NCBI RefSeq assembly: GCF_029871245.1
Contig: NZ_SSON01000048.1
Coordinates: forward strand, 62,001-126,000
Direction of reading: 5' to 3'
Length of the DNA stretch: 64,000 nucleotides
DNA from: Pseudomonas sp. BN102
GTDB lineage: Bacteria > Pseudomonadota > Gammaproteobacteria > Pseudomonadales > Pseudomonadaceae
Translations under genes and position numbers: made by a program
The notes under the pieces: model-generated
Seen by the model: the letters and a program-made list of their open reading frames with translations, nothing else
The model's database searches: none
Told to the model about the DNA's origin: nothing
Shown here: in pieces, positions 37,906-46,262 of the stretch
Numbering within the stretch: position 1 is the stretch's first letter
How the letters are laid out: each line of letters opens with the position of its first letter

Positions 37906-38250
37906 ATGAAAATCCCCGGCATCACCCTGTGCCTTGCCTTGCTCTCCTCCCCCGCCGCCTTCTCGGCGGAGGTTCTGTCCGAAACCCCTGATACCACCGT
38001 CGGCAAGGCCGCCGGCGGCATGACCGGGCTGATGTTCGGCGCCATCGGCGGCCCTCTGGGCGCGGTGACCGGTGCGGCCGTGGGCTACTTCGGCGGCGGC
38101 GCTGTGCAGGAATCCACCGGCCTGGCGGAGCCGGCCTATCTGGTGAAGACCGACGATGGTTCGGTGCAGCGCTTCCGTTCGCCCGGCAAGCTCTTCAAGC
38201 CCGGCGATCAGGTGGAGGTGCGCGGCATCCGCATCGAAGCCGCGAACTGA
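37906..38250 (+). CDS. Small secreted glycine-zipper protein
   Basis: 114 residues: signal peptide (MKIPGITLCLALLSSPAAFS, cut after about 20), a glycine-zipper segment GKAAGGMTGLMFGAIGGPLG (about 33-52) continuing as AVTGAAVGYFGGGAV, and a basic C-terminus with a short beta region (YLVKTDDGSVQRFRS). The zipper and size resemble the SlyB/17-kDa-antigen-like group, but there is no lipobox cysteine, so it is not a lipoprotein. An envelope or membrane-stress role is possible; I do not assign one. The ATG is well placed after AAGGGATCCCCC. Confidence 0.75.
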   Translation: MKIPGITLCLALLSSPAAFSAEVLSETPDTTVGKAAGGMTGLMFGAIGGPLGAVTGAAVGYFGGGAVQESTGLAEPAYLVKTDDGSVQRFRSPGKLFKPGDQVEVRGIRIEAAN

Positions 38251-38256
38251 AGGCAC

Positions 38257-38282
38257 GGCGCCCCCTCCCACAGGGGGGCGCC
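38257..38282. terminator. GC hairpin between convergent glycine-zipper and permease genes
   Basis: GGCGCCCCC / GGGGGCGCC, 9-base stem with an 8-base loop (38266-38273), no T-run on either side. It occupies most of the 44-base gap and probably stops or slows both transcripts. Confidence 0.6.
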
Positions 38283-38294
38283 GGCCGGGCATGC

Positions 38295-39848
38295 CTACTT
38301 GTTCAACGCCTCTTCCGCCGCGGCGATTTCAGCCTGGCGCTTGGCGATCATGTCGCCGATGGGCGGGCCCTGGAAGCGCCGGGCTTCGAAGGCGAACCAG
38401 ATGATCCCGGTGAAGATCAGGAAGCCGATGGTGATGTACAGCGCCCAGTCATTGGGCGGCTGGATGCCGATGACGAAGATCAGCACCATCGAGATCACCG
38501 ACAGGATCGCCACCAGCGAATACAACCCGCGCCCCAGATTCCAGGGCCCCATGTGCGGCCACTTCGGCGTGCCGAAGGTGAACAGGCCGAGGACGATGGG
38601 GATGATGAAGGAGAAGAACAGGAAGATCACGGTGCAGGACACGACGATGGTGTAGACCGGTGTCTCGCCGATGGACACCAGCGACGAGCCCCAGACGAAC
38701 AGCACCGCCAGGGTGGCGCCGGTCCAGATGGCGGCCACTGGGCTGCGGTGGGAGGGCGACACCGACGCCAGCGCCTTGGAGAATGGCAGCCCGCCGTCGC
38801 GGGAGAAGGCGAAGATCATCCGCGACACGGATGTCACCGTGGCCAGGCCACAGAGAATCTGCGAGATGAAGATCGCCAGGAAGAGCAGTTCCTTCACCGT
38901 CGAGTTCACCTGGGTGTCCATGGCCCAGAAGAATACGTTCCAGCCCTGGGCTGCCGCCTCTTCCATGCTCGGCAACATCAGCACGAAAGCGCTGAGCATC
39001 AGCCAGCCGAACAGCAGCGACCAGACCACTGACATCACCATGCCGCGCGGTACCGAATGGGCCGCCTGCACGGTTTCCTCCGAAGTGTGGGCCGACGCGT
39101 CGTAACCGGTGATGGTGTAGATCGGCAGCAGCAGGCCAAGCAGGAAGATCCAGGTATTGGAGGCTTCCGGCCAGACATTGCCGCCCGCTGGACCGGAGAA
39201 GTTGCCAAAGGTCCACAGCCGCGAGAACTCATAGCCGGGTGCGGCGACCAGGCAGACGATGGTCAGGGCGATGGCCGTGGCGAAGATCAGGTAGCCGGAG
39301 AAGTCGGTGAGCTTGGCCGTGAGGCCGATGCCGAAGTGGTTACAGAGCGCCTGCCCGCCGGTGAGTATCGCGAGGAAGACGATCCGCGTGGTGATGGTGT
39401 CTTCCATGCCCAACATGGGCCCGAAGGCGCCGAAGAAGAAGTAGTAGGTGCCGACGTTGATCGCCCCCAGCACCGTCACCAGGCCCAGCAGGTTGAACCA
39501 GGCGGTGAGCCAGCCGGTGAAGCGGTTGCCGAGGATCGAGCCCCAGTGGTACAGCCCGCCGGCCGTCGGATAGGCCGAGGAGATCTGCGCCATGGCCACG
39601 GCGAAGACCCCGGAAATCATGCAGCCCAGGGGCCAGCCGATGCCGATGGAAGCACCGCCGGCGCCCGAGATGCCCTGGGCCAGCGAGTTGATGCCGCCGG
39701 AGAGGATGCAGATGATCGAAAACGATATGGCGAAGTTGGAGAAGAGGCCCATCCGCCGCGACAGCTCCTGGGCGTAGCCCATGCTGTGCAACAGCTTGAC
39801 GTCTTCGTCCGTGTGCGTGGAGCCGTGTTGGCTTGCAGGATTCATCAT
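38295..39848 (-). CDS. APC-family amino acid / amine permease
   Basis: Inner-membrane transporter of the amino acid-polyamine-organocation family, 517 residues, about 12 membrane helices. The first helix follows ELSRRMGLFSNFAISFSII and the family signature region continues with GIGWPLGCMISGVFAVAMAQI. It resembles the bacterial GABA-permease/choline-like group (BAT1-like), which imports amino acids and amines. The start may be either of two adjacent ATGs at 39848/39845 after AAAGGG. It reads in the same direction as the GS-like gene, 158 bases downstream of it, and is likely its partner for an amine substrate. Confidence 0.9.
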   Translation of the reverse strand: MMNPASQHGSTHTDEDVKLLHSMGYAQELSRRMGLFSNFAISFSIICILSGGINSLAQGISGAGGASIGIGWPLGCMISGVFAVAMAQISSAYPTAGGLYHWGSILGNRFTGWLTAWFNLLGLVTVLGAINVGTYYFFFGAFGPMLGMEDTITTRIVFLAILTGGQALCNHFGIGLTAKLTDFSGYLIFATAIALTIVCLVAAPGYEFSRLWTFGNFSGPAGGNVWPEASNTWIFLLGLLLPIYTITGYDASAHTSEETVQAAHSVPRGMVMSVVWSLLFGWLMLSAFVLMLPSMEEAAAQGWNVFFWAMDTQVNSTVKELLFLAIFISQILCGLATVTSVSRMIFAFSRDGGLPFSKALASVSPSHRSPVAAIWTGATLAVLFVWGSSLVSIGETPVYTIVVSCTVIFLFFSFIIPIVLGLFTFGTPKWPHMGPWNLGRGLYSLVAILSVISMVLIFVIGIQPPNDWALYITIGFLIFTGIIWFAFEARRFQGPPIGDMIAKRQAEIAAAEEALNK

Positions 39849-40006
39849 CGGTGCCCTTTGTTGGGAATGGCAATGGATTGCTCCATGCGGCGGTCCGGGC
39901 ACCTTCCCCGCCTGCGCAGCGACAACCCTGTCGTACAGCTCCCATCCCCTTCACAAACCGGCCAGCGGGCGTGCCCGAACCCGCCCCTGCCCGGACAACG
40001 AACCCT

Positions 40007-41380
40007 TCAGTACCGCTCGAAACCGCGCTGCAGTTCCCAGTCGGTGATGCGCCTATCGTATTCCTTCTGCTCCCACTCGGCGGTGTGCACGTAATGGTCG
40101 ACCACCTCGTCGCCCAGGGCCTTGCGCAGCATGGTCGAACCCTTGAGGGCGGCGGAAGCGTCGCGCAGGGTCTTGGCCACCTCGGGCAGTTGGTCGTTCA
40201 GGTAGGCGTCCCCTTCGTAAGGTGCGCCCAGTTCGAGTTTTTCATCAATGCCCGCCAGCCCGGCGGCGATCAGCGCGGCGTAGGCGAGATAGGGATTGAG
40301 GTCGGCGCCGCCGATCCGGCACTCGATGCGCACCGACTTGCTGCCCTCGGCGCAGAGCCGGAAGCCCGCGGTACGGTTGTCGCGGCTCCACACCGCACGG
40401 GTCGGTGCGAAGGTGCCGGCCTGGAAGCGCTTGTAGGAGTTGATGTAGGGCGCGAGGAAATAGGTGATCTCGCTGGCGTACTTGAGCTGTCCGGCCACCC
40501 AGCCGCGCATGAGCTTGGACATGCCGTACTCGTCCTTGGCGTCGAAGAACAGCGCCTTCTTGCCCTTCTTGTCCCAGAGCGAGTTGTGGATGTGGCCGCT
40601 GGAGCCGGCCAGGTCATAGCGCCACTTGGCCATGAAGGTGATGGACTTGCCCTGCTGGTGGGCAATCTCCTTGCAGGCGTGCTTGATGATGGCGTGGCGG
40701 TCGGCCATGGTCAGGGCGTCGGCGTAGCGGACGTTGATCTCCTCCTGCCCCGGACCCCACTCGCCCTTGGAGTTCTCCACCGGCACGCCGCAGGCCTGCA
40801 AGTGCTTGCGGATGGCGCGCAACACCGGCTCCTCGCGGGTGGTCTGGAGGATGCTGTAGTCCTCTATGTAGTGCCCGGCGGTCTTCGGGTGGCTGTAGTT
40901 GCGCTTGTGAATGGCTTCGTAGCTTTCGTCGAACAGGTAGAACTCCAGCTCCGAGGCGAACATCCCCAGGTAACCGCGTTCGGCCAGCCGCGCCAGCTGC
41001 TTCTTGAGGATGGCCCGCGGGCTGTGGGGCAGGTCTTCGCGGTGGTGGTGATCGAGCACGTCGCAGAGCACCAGGGCCGTGCACTCCAGCCAGGGCACCC
41101 GGCGCAGGGTACTCATGTCCGGTTTCAGCACGAAGTCGCCGTAGCCCTTGTTCCAGCTGGCGGCGGCGTAGCCCGGCACCGGCTCCATGTCGATGTCGTC
41201 GGCCAGCAGGTAATTGCAGCAGTGGGTTTCCTCATGGCCGCTGTCGATGAAGAATTCAGCCTGGAAGCGCTTGCCCACCAATCGCCCCTGCATGTCCACC
41301 ATGCAGGCCAGCACCGTGTCGATCTCGCCGCTGGCAACGGCTTGCTTGAGTTCGTCGAAGCTGAGGATGGGTTCGCTCAT
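40007..41380 (-). CDS. Glutamine synthetase family protein (gamma-glutamyl-amine ligase-like)
   Basis: ATP-dependent ligase of 457 residues in the GS catalytic fold. Catalytic motifs visible: ASELEFYLFDES (about 150-161), GPGQEEINVRYADAL (metal-binding Glu and the putative-substrate loop), GSSGHIHNSLW (His and ATP loop) and the C-terminal RIECRIGGADLNPYLA. It resembles GlnT/PuuA-type proteins that glutamylate amines for degradation, rather than housekeeping GlnA; it lacks the GlnA adenylylation Tyr motif (NLYDLP). The ATG at 41380 follows AAGGACAGCCCG. Next to an amine permease and near an amine dehydrogenase, it probably works in a second amine catabolic route; the substrate is not identified. 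Confidence 0.85.
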   Translation of the reverse strand: MSEPILSFDELKQAVASGEIDTVLACMVDMQGRLVGKRFQAEFFIDSGHEETHCCNYLLADDIDMEPVPGYAAASWNKGYGDFVLKPDMSTLRRVPWLECTALVLCDVLDHHHREDLPHSPRAILKKQLARLAERGYLGMFASELEFYLFDESYEAIHKRNYSHPKTAGHYIEDYSILQTTREEPVLRAIRKHLQACGVPVENSKGEWGPGQEEINVRYADALTMADRHAIIKHACKEIAHQQGKSITFMAKWRYDLAGSSGHIHNSLWDKKGKKALFFDAKDEYGMSKLMRGWVAGQLKYASEITYFLAPYINSYKRFQAGTFAPTRAVWSRDNRTAGFRLCAEGSKSVRIECRIGGADLNPYLAYAALIAAGLAGIDEKLELGAPYEGDAYLNDQLPEVAKTLRDASAALKGSTMLRKALGDEVVDHYVHTAEWEQKEYDRRITDWELQRGFERY

Positions 41381-41513
41381 CGGGCTGTCCTTCCGGTCCA
41401 GGGACTGCCGAAAGCTTAGCCCAGCAATGGAAACTGCAAGTTTTCGCTGCACCAGGGCGGTGCGAACGGCGCAGTTCGGGGAATTTACGGCAATTGGCCA
41501 TGTCCGCTGCGCT

Positions 41514-41575
41514 TGTAGGAGCGAGCTCGCGAACAGCCCCGAGCACAGACTTTCGCGAGCAAGCTCGCTCCTACA
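41514..41575. repeat. Palindromic repeat of the TGTAGGAGCGAGC family (copy 2)
   Basis: Arms TGTAGGAGCGAGCTCGCGAA and TTCGCGAGCAAGCTCGCTCC with CTACA. It has the same core as the copy at 22969 and lies between the GS-like gene and the DUF899 gene. Confidence 0.8.
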
Positions 41576-41587
41576 CAAAGCCCCGGC

Positions 41588-42325
41588 TCACTCCTTGCAG
41601 CAACTCGCAACCTTCCCCGGCTCATCCTCATAACGGTCGTGATGCCGCATCCAGTCCATGATTTCCTTCTCGTCCCGCCCCTTGGGCAGCAGGTCGAGGA
41701 AGTTGTAGGCGCCCACCAGCAGGTCCAGCCCACGGGCATAGGTGGAATAGGTGTGGAAAATCTCCCCGGCCGGATTGCGGTAGAACACGCTGAGGCCGGG
41801 CATGTCCTCGCCCGGGTCGTTGCTGGTGCCGTAGTTGTAGCGGGCGGTGCCGGCGGCGATGTCTTCGGGTTTGGCGGCCACGCCGAAGTCGTAATTGAAA
41901 CTATTGCCGTGGGACGACACCCACTTGAAGTTCCAGCCCATGCGCTTGCGGAAGGCCTGGAACTCCTGCAAGGGCGCCCGCGATACGCAGAGCAGGGTCA
42001 CGTCGTGGTGCTTGAGGTGCTGGTTGGCACCGTCGATATGGTCGGCGACGAAGGAGCAGCCCCGGCAACCCTCCTCCCAGCCGGAGCCGAACATGAAGTG
42101 GTAGATGACCAGGGTGCTGCGGCCGTCGAACAGGTCGGCCAGGCTCTCGCGCCCGTCCGGTCCGTCGAAGACATATGGCGTGTCAATGCGGACCCAGGGC
42201 AGCGCGCGGCGTTCGGCGCTGAGCCGGTCGCGCTCGTGGGTGAAGGCTTTTTCCTTGCGCAGCAGTGCCTCGCGGGCCTGCAACCATTCCTCGCGGGATA
42301 CCACCGGGTGATTGTCGATGTTCAT
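41588..42325 (-). CDS. DUF899-family thioredoxin-like protein
   Basis: Cytosolic protein of 245 residues of the DUF899 group, predicted to have a thioredoxin-like fold. It has a Cys-rich site WEEGCRGCSFVADH (about residues 81-94) at the position of the redox Cys pair, preceded by TLVIYHFMFG and followed by VTLLCVSRAPLQEFQAFRKR. Two further Cys end the protein (SCCKE). The ATG follows AAGAGGAGAAACCCC. The biological function of the family is unsettled. Its neighbours are the GS-like gene downstream and antR upstream, both on the same strand; no operon link is clear. Confidence 0.85.
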   Translation of the reverse strand: MNIDNHPVVSREEWLQAREALLRKEKAFTHERDRLSAERRALPWVRIDTPYVFDGPDGRESLADLFDGRSTLVIYHFMFGSGWEEGCRGCSFVADHIDGANQHLKHHDVTLLCVSRAPLQEFQAFRKRMGWNFKWVSSHGNSFNYDFGVAAKPEDIAAGTARYNYGTSNDPGEDMPGLSVFYRNPAGEIFHTYSTYARGLDLLVGAYNFLDLLPKGRDEKEIMDWMRHHDRYEDEPGKVASCCKE

Positions 42326-42512
42326 GGGGTTTCTCCTCTTGGCGGAAACGCTCATCTCCTAGTCGAGCGACCACGCGAGGGATCGACAATTCCTTCGATT
42401 GATTCGCACTAAGTCCGCCGCGCGCTGGAAACCTCTGTTTCTATGCCAGCTGCAAGCCGTGCGTCTTCAGTCGAACTCCGGGCGTTAGTCGATCTCCGTG
42501 CGTTGTGGGGAT

Positions 42513-42566
42513 GGACGACCGGGGCAGCTGCGCTGCCCTTGGCGAATGAATTCGCCCCTGCAGGAG
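42513..42566. repeat. Half copy of the GGGGCGAATTC repeat family
   Basis: Contains GGGGCAGCTGCGCTGCCC (inner dyad) and the right arm GCGAATGAATTCGCCCCTGC, while the left outer arm is missing. It sits past the antR stop. Confidence 0.55.
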
Positions 42567-42606
42567 AACCGCCGGCCCATCCTACAGGCCTGCCCATCGG
42601 AGCCAA

Positions 42607-43620
42607 TCAGACCGACCGGCCCCGCCGGGCCTCCAGCCGCTGGATGGTCATGCTCGGCGTTTCGTCGAAGAGTTTGCGGTACTCGCTGGCGAAGCGACCG
42701 AGGTGGGTGAAGCCCCAGCCCATGGCGATGACCGAGATATTCCGCGCGCAGCGGTCTTCGAGAATCTCCTGGCGCACGGCACTCAGGCGGTGTTTCTTCA
42801 GGTAGGCCATGGGCGACTGGCCGAAGTACTTCTTGAAGCCTTCGAACAGCTTGAAGCGCGAGATCCCGGCGGCACGTTCGATGTCCTCCAGGCACATCTC
42901 CTCGCGGGCGTGGGCGTGGATGAAGTCGCGGGCGCGCACCAGGTAATGGGGCAGCTTGATTTCCAACCGCTCGCGCAGTTCCTCGGAGTAGTTGTTCGGC
43001 TGGGCGAGGATCAAGCCCTTGATCAGCGCGCTTTCCAGGTCCCGGGTGAAGAACAGCTGCCCGTAGAGATCGCGGCTGCGCTCCAGTTCGTCGATCAGGT
43101 GCCGCGCCATGCGCCACCAAGAGGCCGCGGCTCCATCCACCGCATCCATCTCCGGGTGGAAGCACAACGGGTTGTCCACCGTGCGCTGGAGCAGGTCCTC
43201 CAGGGTCTTCTGCATGGCGGCGCGGGGAATGGCGACCTGCAGCTTGTGGCAATCGCCGGCTATGGTCAGCTCCTGATGCTCATGGGGCGAGACGATCACG
43301 CCCCAGTCGCGGTCCGAGCGCAGCAAGCGCCCGGACTTGGCCAGCTCCTGCTCGCCGGACAGCGGCAGGCTCAGGCTGTAGCAATTGAGGTTCATCTCGT
43401 CGCCGACGCCGATGGTGACGTCAGTGCCGTACTCGACATGGCCCAGGGTCGTGGACATGGAAGGCAGCACATTGCCGCTGTGATGGAACTGGATGCGCTC
43501 GGGTCTGGCCGCTTTGAGCAGGTGAGGCCCGCAAATGTTCGACATCCATGAACGGGCTCCGGCGAGGTCGTAGCGGTCGGCGGAAATATCTCGAAAATGA
43601 AGATGGTTCTTCGTACTCAT
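42607..43620 (-). CDS. antR: AraC/XylS-family activator of anthranilate catabolism
   Basis: DNA-binding activator of 337 residues. The C-terminal AraC helix-turn-helix pair is seen in EEMCLEDIERAAGISRFKLF (about 244-263), then FKKYFGQSPMAYLKKHRLSA and GWGFTHLGRFASEYRKLFDE. The N-terminal half is the sensor domain of the XylS/BenR/AntR group. It is divergent from antA across a 740-base region with repeated binding-like motifs, the exact arrangement of antR-antABC in P. aeruginosa. The call as AntR rather than BenR follows from antABC lacking a benD downstream. The ATG at 43620 is chosen by family start; the ribosome site is weak. Confidence 0.85.
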   Translation of the reverse strand: MSTKNHLHFRDISADRYDLAGARSWMSNICGPHLLKAARPERIQFHHSGNVLPSMSTTLGHVEYGTDVTIGVGDEMNLNCYSLSLPLSGEQELAKSGRLLRSDRDWGVIVSPHEHQELTIAGDCHKLQVAIPRAAMQKTLEDLLQRTVDNPLCFHPEMDAVDGAAASWWRMARHLIDELERSRDLYGQLFFTRDLESALIKGLILAQPNNYSEELRERLEIKLPHYLVRARDFIHAHAREEMCLEDIERAAGISRFKLFEGFKKYFGQSPMAYLKKHRLSAVRQEILEDRCARNISVIAMGWGFTHLGRFASEYRKLFDETPSMTIQRLEARRGRSV

Positions 43621-43993
43621 CACGCGGCACCCAACACGGCAATTGGACATGCGCGCTCTTGCGGCGCGTCGACTTGAAGCAGGCAAGCTCCATGCCACGC
43701 TGTGACGGTCCTTCGCGAATCAGAATACGAGGATAACATCCGCCAACTTTCCGGATAGGACCGCTCCTCACCTGCTCGAGAGGATCACACCTAAGAACCA
43801 CGCAGTTCGTCCGCGTGCCTCATCCCAGAGCCTCGCAGCCGCCCCGTGGGGCATGGCGTCCGGCGATTCTCCGCGACTTCCCTCCCCCGCGAGCGGCGCA
43901 ACCCCTCAGCGGGACGGCGGGCAACCGGGATACCCAGGTGTTACCCGATATGGGAAGGCTGCGCAGGCCAAGAGTTACCCGCGCGAAAGCAAC

Positions 43994-44021
43994 GGATAGC
44001 CTTTGCCGATTTTCTGGATAG
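43994..44021 (+). promoter_or_regulatory. AntR-like site, unit 1 (plus orientation)
   Basis: GGATAG at 43994 and 44016, 22 bases apart, with TTTGCC at 44002 and an 8-base spacer before the second GGATAG. The two-half-site direct-repeat spacing is like AraC/XylS-type sites (TGCA-N6-GGNTA repeated every 21 bases). Confidence 0.6.
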
Positions 44022-44161
44022 CCCACGAACGCGACTTCGGCTAGCCAACGACGATTTCCACCGCCAGGCGTTACCTCAAGCCGATTCGCGCCCGCATGGC
44101 GTTACCGCCGTCCTCCGGCACGCCGCAAAGGTCGATTCAAATTCCCTTCGTTCCTGCCGCG

Positions 44162-44189
44162 CCATCCACTTACTCGGCAAAGGCTATCC
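44162..44189 (-). promoter_or_regulatory. AntR-like site, unit 2 (minus orientation)
   Basis: On the minus strand: GGATAG-CC-TTTGCC-N8-GGATGG, differing from unit 1 by one base in the last word. It faces antR, about 540 bases from it. Confidence 0.6.
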
Positions 44190-44276
44190 GCTTTTTCCGA
44201 CCTCGCAGAAACCGCAGGAAAGCCCGCCCCATGTGCCTTCCCGACTACGGGGCAGGCGCAAAATTTACGGCGCGGC

Positions 44277-44296
44277 TTTGCCAACTAAACGGATAG
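44277..44296 (+). promoter_or_regulatory. AntR-like site, unit 3 proximal to antA
   Basis: TTTGCC-AACTAAAC-GGATAG, same spacing as units 1 and 2, ending 64 bases before the antA start, a typical activator position next to the -35 element. Confidence 0.6.
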
Positions 44297-44360
44297 ACCG
44301 GATCAGCCCCGGCTCCTTCTAATGGCCCCACTGTTTGGCCTGATGTGGAAGGTGCCACCC

Positions 44361-45755
44361 ATGAATACTTCGAATAAACACATTGCGCAGTGGAGAGAGT
44401 ACGTCAGCGGCTGCCTGGATTTCCGTCCGGCCGAGGGCGTGTACCGCATTGCCCGCGACATGTTCACCGAGCCGGAACTGTTCGACCTGGAGATGGAACT
44501 GATCTTCGAGAGGAACTGGATCTACGCCTGCCACGAGAGCGAGATCCCCAACAAGCACGACTTCATGACCATGCGCGCCGGCCGCCAGCCGATGATCATC
44601 ACCCGCGACGGCAATGGCGAGCTGCACGCCCTGATCAACGCCTGCCAGCACCGTGGCGCCACCCTCACCCGCGTCGGCAAGGGCAACCAGTCCACCTTCA
44701 CCTGCCCCTTCCATGCCTGGTGCTACAAGAGCGACGGCCGCCTGGTGAAGGTCAAGGCACCGGGCGAATACCCGGAAGGCTTCGACAAGGCCACCCGCGG
44801 CCTGAAGAAGGCGCGCATCGAAAGCTACAAGGGCTTCGTCTTCATCAGCCTCGACGCCAACGGCAGCGATTCGTTGGAAGACTTCCTTGGCGACGCCAAG
44901 GTGTTCTTCGACATGATGGTCGCCCAGTCGCCCACCGGCGAACTGGAAGTGCTGCCCGGCAAGTCCACCTACACCTACGACGGCAACTGGAAGCTGCAGA
45001 ACGAGAACGGCCTGGACGGCTATCACGTCAGCACCGTGCACTACAACTACGTGGCCACCGTGCAGCACCGCCAGCAAGTCAACGCTTCCAAAGGGAGTGC
45101 CAGCGACACCCTGGACTACAGCAAGCTGGGCGCCGGCGATGCCGAGACCGACGACGGCTGGTTCTCCTTCCACAACGGCCACAGCCTGCTGTTCAGCGAC
45201 ATGCCCAACCCCACCGTGCGCCCCGGCTACGCGACCGTGATGCCGCGCCTGGTGGAAGAATTCGGCCAGGGCAAGGCCGAGTGGATGATGCACCGCCTGC
45301 GCAACCTGAACATCTACCCCAGCCTGTTCTTCATGGACCAAATCAGCTCGCAGCTGCGCATCGTGCGTCCTGTGGCCTGGAACAAGACCGAGATCATCAG
45401 CCAGTGCATCGGCGTGAAGGGCGAGTCCGACGCGGACCGCGAAAGCCGCATCCGCCAGTTCGAGGACTTCTTCAACGTCTCCGGCCTGGGCACCCCCGAC
45501 GACCTGGTGGAATTCCGCGAACAGCAGCGCGGCTTCCAGGGACGCATGGAGCGCTGGAGCGATATTTCCCGCGGCTACGGCAAGTGGGTCACCGGCGCCA
45601 CCCCGAACAGCCAGACCCTGGGCATCGCCCCGGTGATGACCGGCACCGAATTCACCCATGAAGGCCTGTACGTGAACCAGCACGCCAACTGGCAGCGGTT
45701 CCTGCTCCAGGGCCTGGACCGCAAAGCCCTGAAACTGCAGGAGGTGCAGGCATGA
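44361..45755 (+). CDS. antA: Anthranilate 1,2-dioxygenase large (alpha) subunit
   Basis: Rieske non-heme iron oxygenase subunit that dihydroxylates anthranilate; the product loses CO2 and ammonia to give catechol. The 464 residues carry the Rieske motif Cys95-x-His97 (ACQHRG) and Cys115-x2-His118 (CPFHAW), and the mononuclear iron ligands Asp219-x2-His222-x4-His227 in GLDGYHVSTVH. It belongs to the benzoate/toluate/anthranilate group; the absence of a benD-type diol dehydrogenase and the neighbouring antR favour anthranilate. The ATG follows AAGGTG by seven bases. The stop overlaps antB by 4 bases (ATGA). Confidence 0.92.
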   Translation: MNTSNKHIAQWREYVSGCLDFRPAEGVYRIARDMFTEPELFDLEMELIFERNWIYACHESEIPNKHDFMTMRAGRQPMIITRDGNGELHALINACQHRGATLTRVGKGNQSTFTCPFHAWCYKSDGRLVKVKAPGEYPEGFDKATRGLKKARIESYKGFVFISLDANGSDSLEDFLGDAKVFFDMMVAQSPTGELEVLPGKSTYTYDGNWKLQNENGLDGYHVSTVHYNYVATVQHRQQVNASKGSASDTLDYSKLGAGDAETDDGWFSFHNGHSLLFSDMPNPTVRPGYATVMPRLVEEFGQGKAEWMMHRLRNLNIYPSLFFMDQISSQLRIVRPVAWNKTEIISQCIGVKGESDADRESRIRQFEDFFNVSGLGTPDDLVEFREQQRGFQGRMERWSDISRGYGKWVTGATPNSQTLGIAPVMTGTEFTHEGLYVNQHANWQRFLLQGLDRKALKLQEVQA

Positions 45756-46243
45756 ACCCGCAGCTGCAATACCAGATCGAGCAATTCCTCTACCGCAAGT
45801 CCGAGCTGTGCGACGCCCAGGACTGGGATGCCTACCTGGACCTGTTCGACGAGCAGTGCGAATACCACCTGCCGCAGTGGGAATCCGAGCACGCCTACAC
45901 CACCGACCCCAAGCGCGGCATGTCGCTGATCTACTACAGCAACCGCTCGGGCCTGGAAGACCGCGTGTTCCGCATCCGCACCGGCAAGGCCGCATCGACC
46001 ATCCCTATGCCGCGCACCCTGCACCAGATCAGCAACGTGCGCATCGCCGAACGGGGGGACGGGCAACTGGAGGTGAAGGCCAACTGGCAGACCCTGTACC
46101 ACCGCCTGGGCCAGAGCGAGCAGTTCTTCGGCCATGCGACCTACCACCTCAAGCCCGTGGGCGAGAGCTGGAAGATCACCCGCAAGCACATGCTGCTGCT
46201 CAACGACACCATCAACTCGGTGCTCGATTTCTACCACCTCTGA
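45752..46243 (+). CDS. antB: Anthranilate 1,2-dioxygenase small (beta) subunit
   Basis: Structural beta subunit of 163 residues with the cone-shaped fold of the SnoaL/NTF2-like ring-hydroxylating beta family (YQIEQFLYRKSELCDAQDWD at the N-terminus; later RTLHQISNVRI and TYHLKPVGESWKITRK). It assembles with AntA. It overlaps antA by 4 bases, and the stop is 19 bases from antC. Confidence 0.93.
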   Translation: MNPQLQYQIEQFLYRKSELCDAQDWDAYLDLFDEQCEYHLPQWESEHAYTTDPKRGMSLIYYSNRSGLEDRVFRIRTGKAASTIPMPRTLHQISNVRIAERGDGQLEVKANWQTLYHRLGQSEQFFGHATYHLKPVGESWKITRKHMLLLNDTINSVLDFYHL

Positions 46244-46262
46244 TCCACCGGAAGTACGCGCC

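Larger units (their letters stand above)
43621..44360. other. Long antR-antA regulatory region (740 bases) without a credible gene
   Basis: No ORF here looks real. The region contains multiple GGATAG and TTTGCC words. A 28-base unit GGATAG-CC-TTTGCC-N8-GGAT(A/G)G occurs at 43994-44021 (plus) and 44162-44189 (minus strand), and a shorter TTTGCC-N8-GGATAG at 44277-44296. Within them, CGGATAGCCTTTGCCGA (43993-44009) and its exact complement (44174-44190) form a 17-base inverted repeat 164 bases apart. GTTACC words also recur (43940, 43974, 44070, 44101). Confidence 0.7.

Noticed and set aside
41588-42325. DUF899 protein as a qhp maturation factor
   Set aside because: It is close in position only; nothing in its sequence links it to amine dehydrogenase maturation.
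43846-44322. 158-codon open frame in the antR-antA gap
   Set aside because: No ribosome site, odd composition, and it overlaps the repeated regulatory motifs; looks like non-coding DNA.
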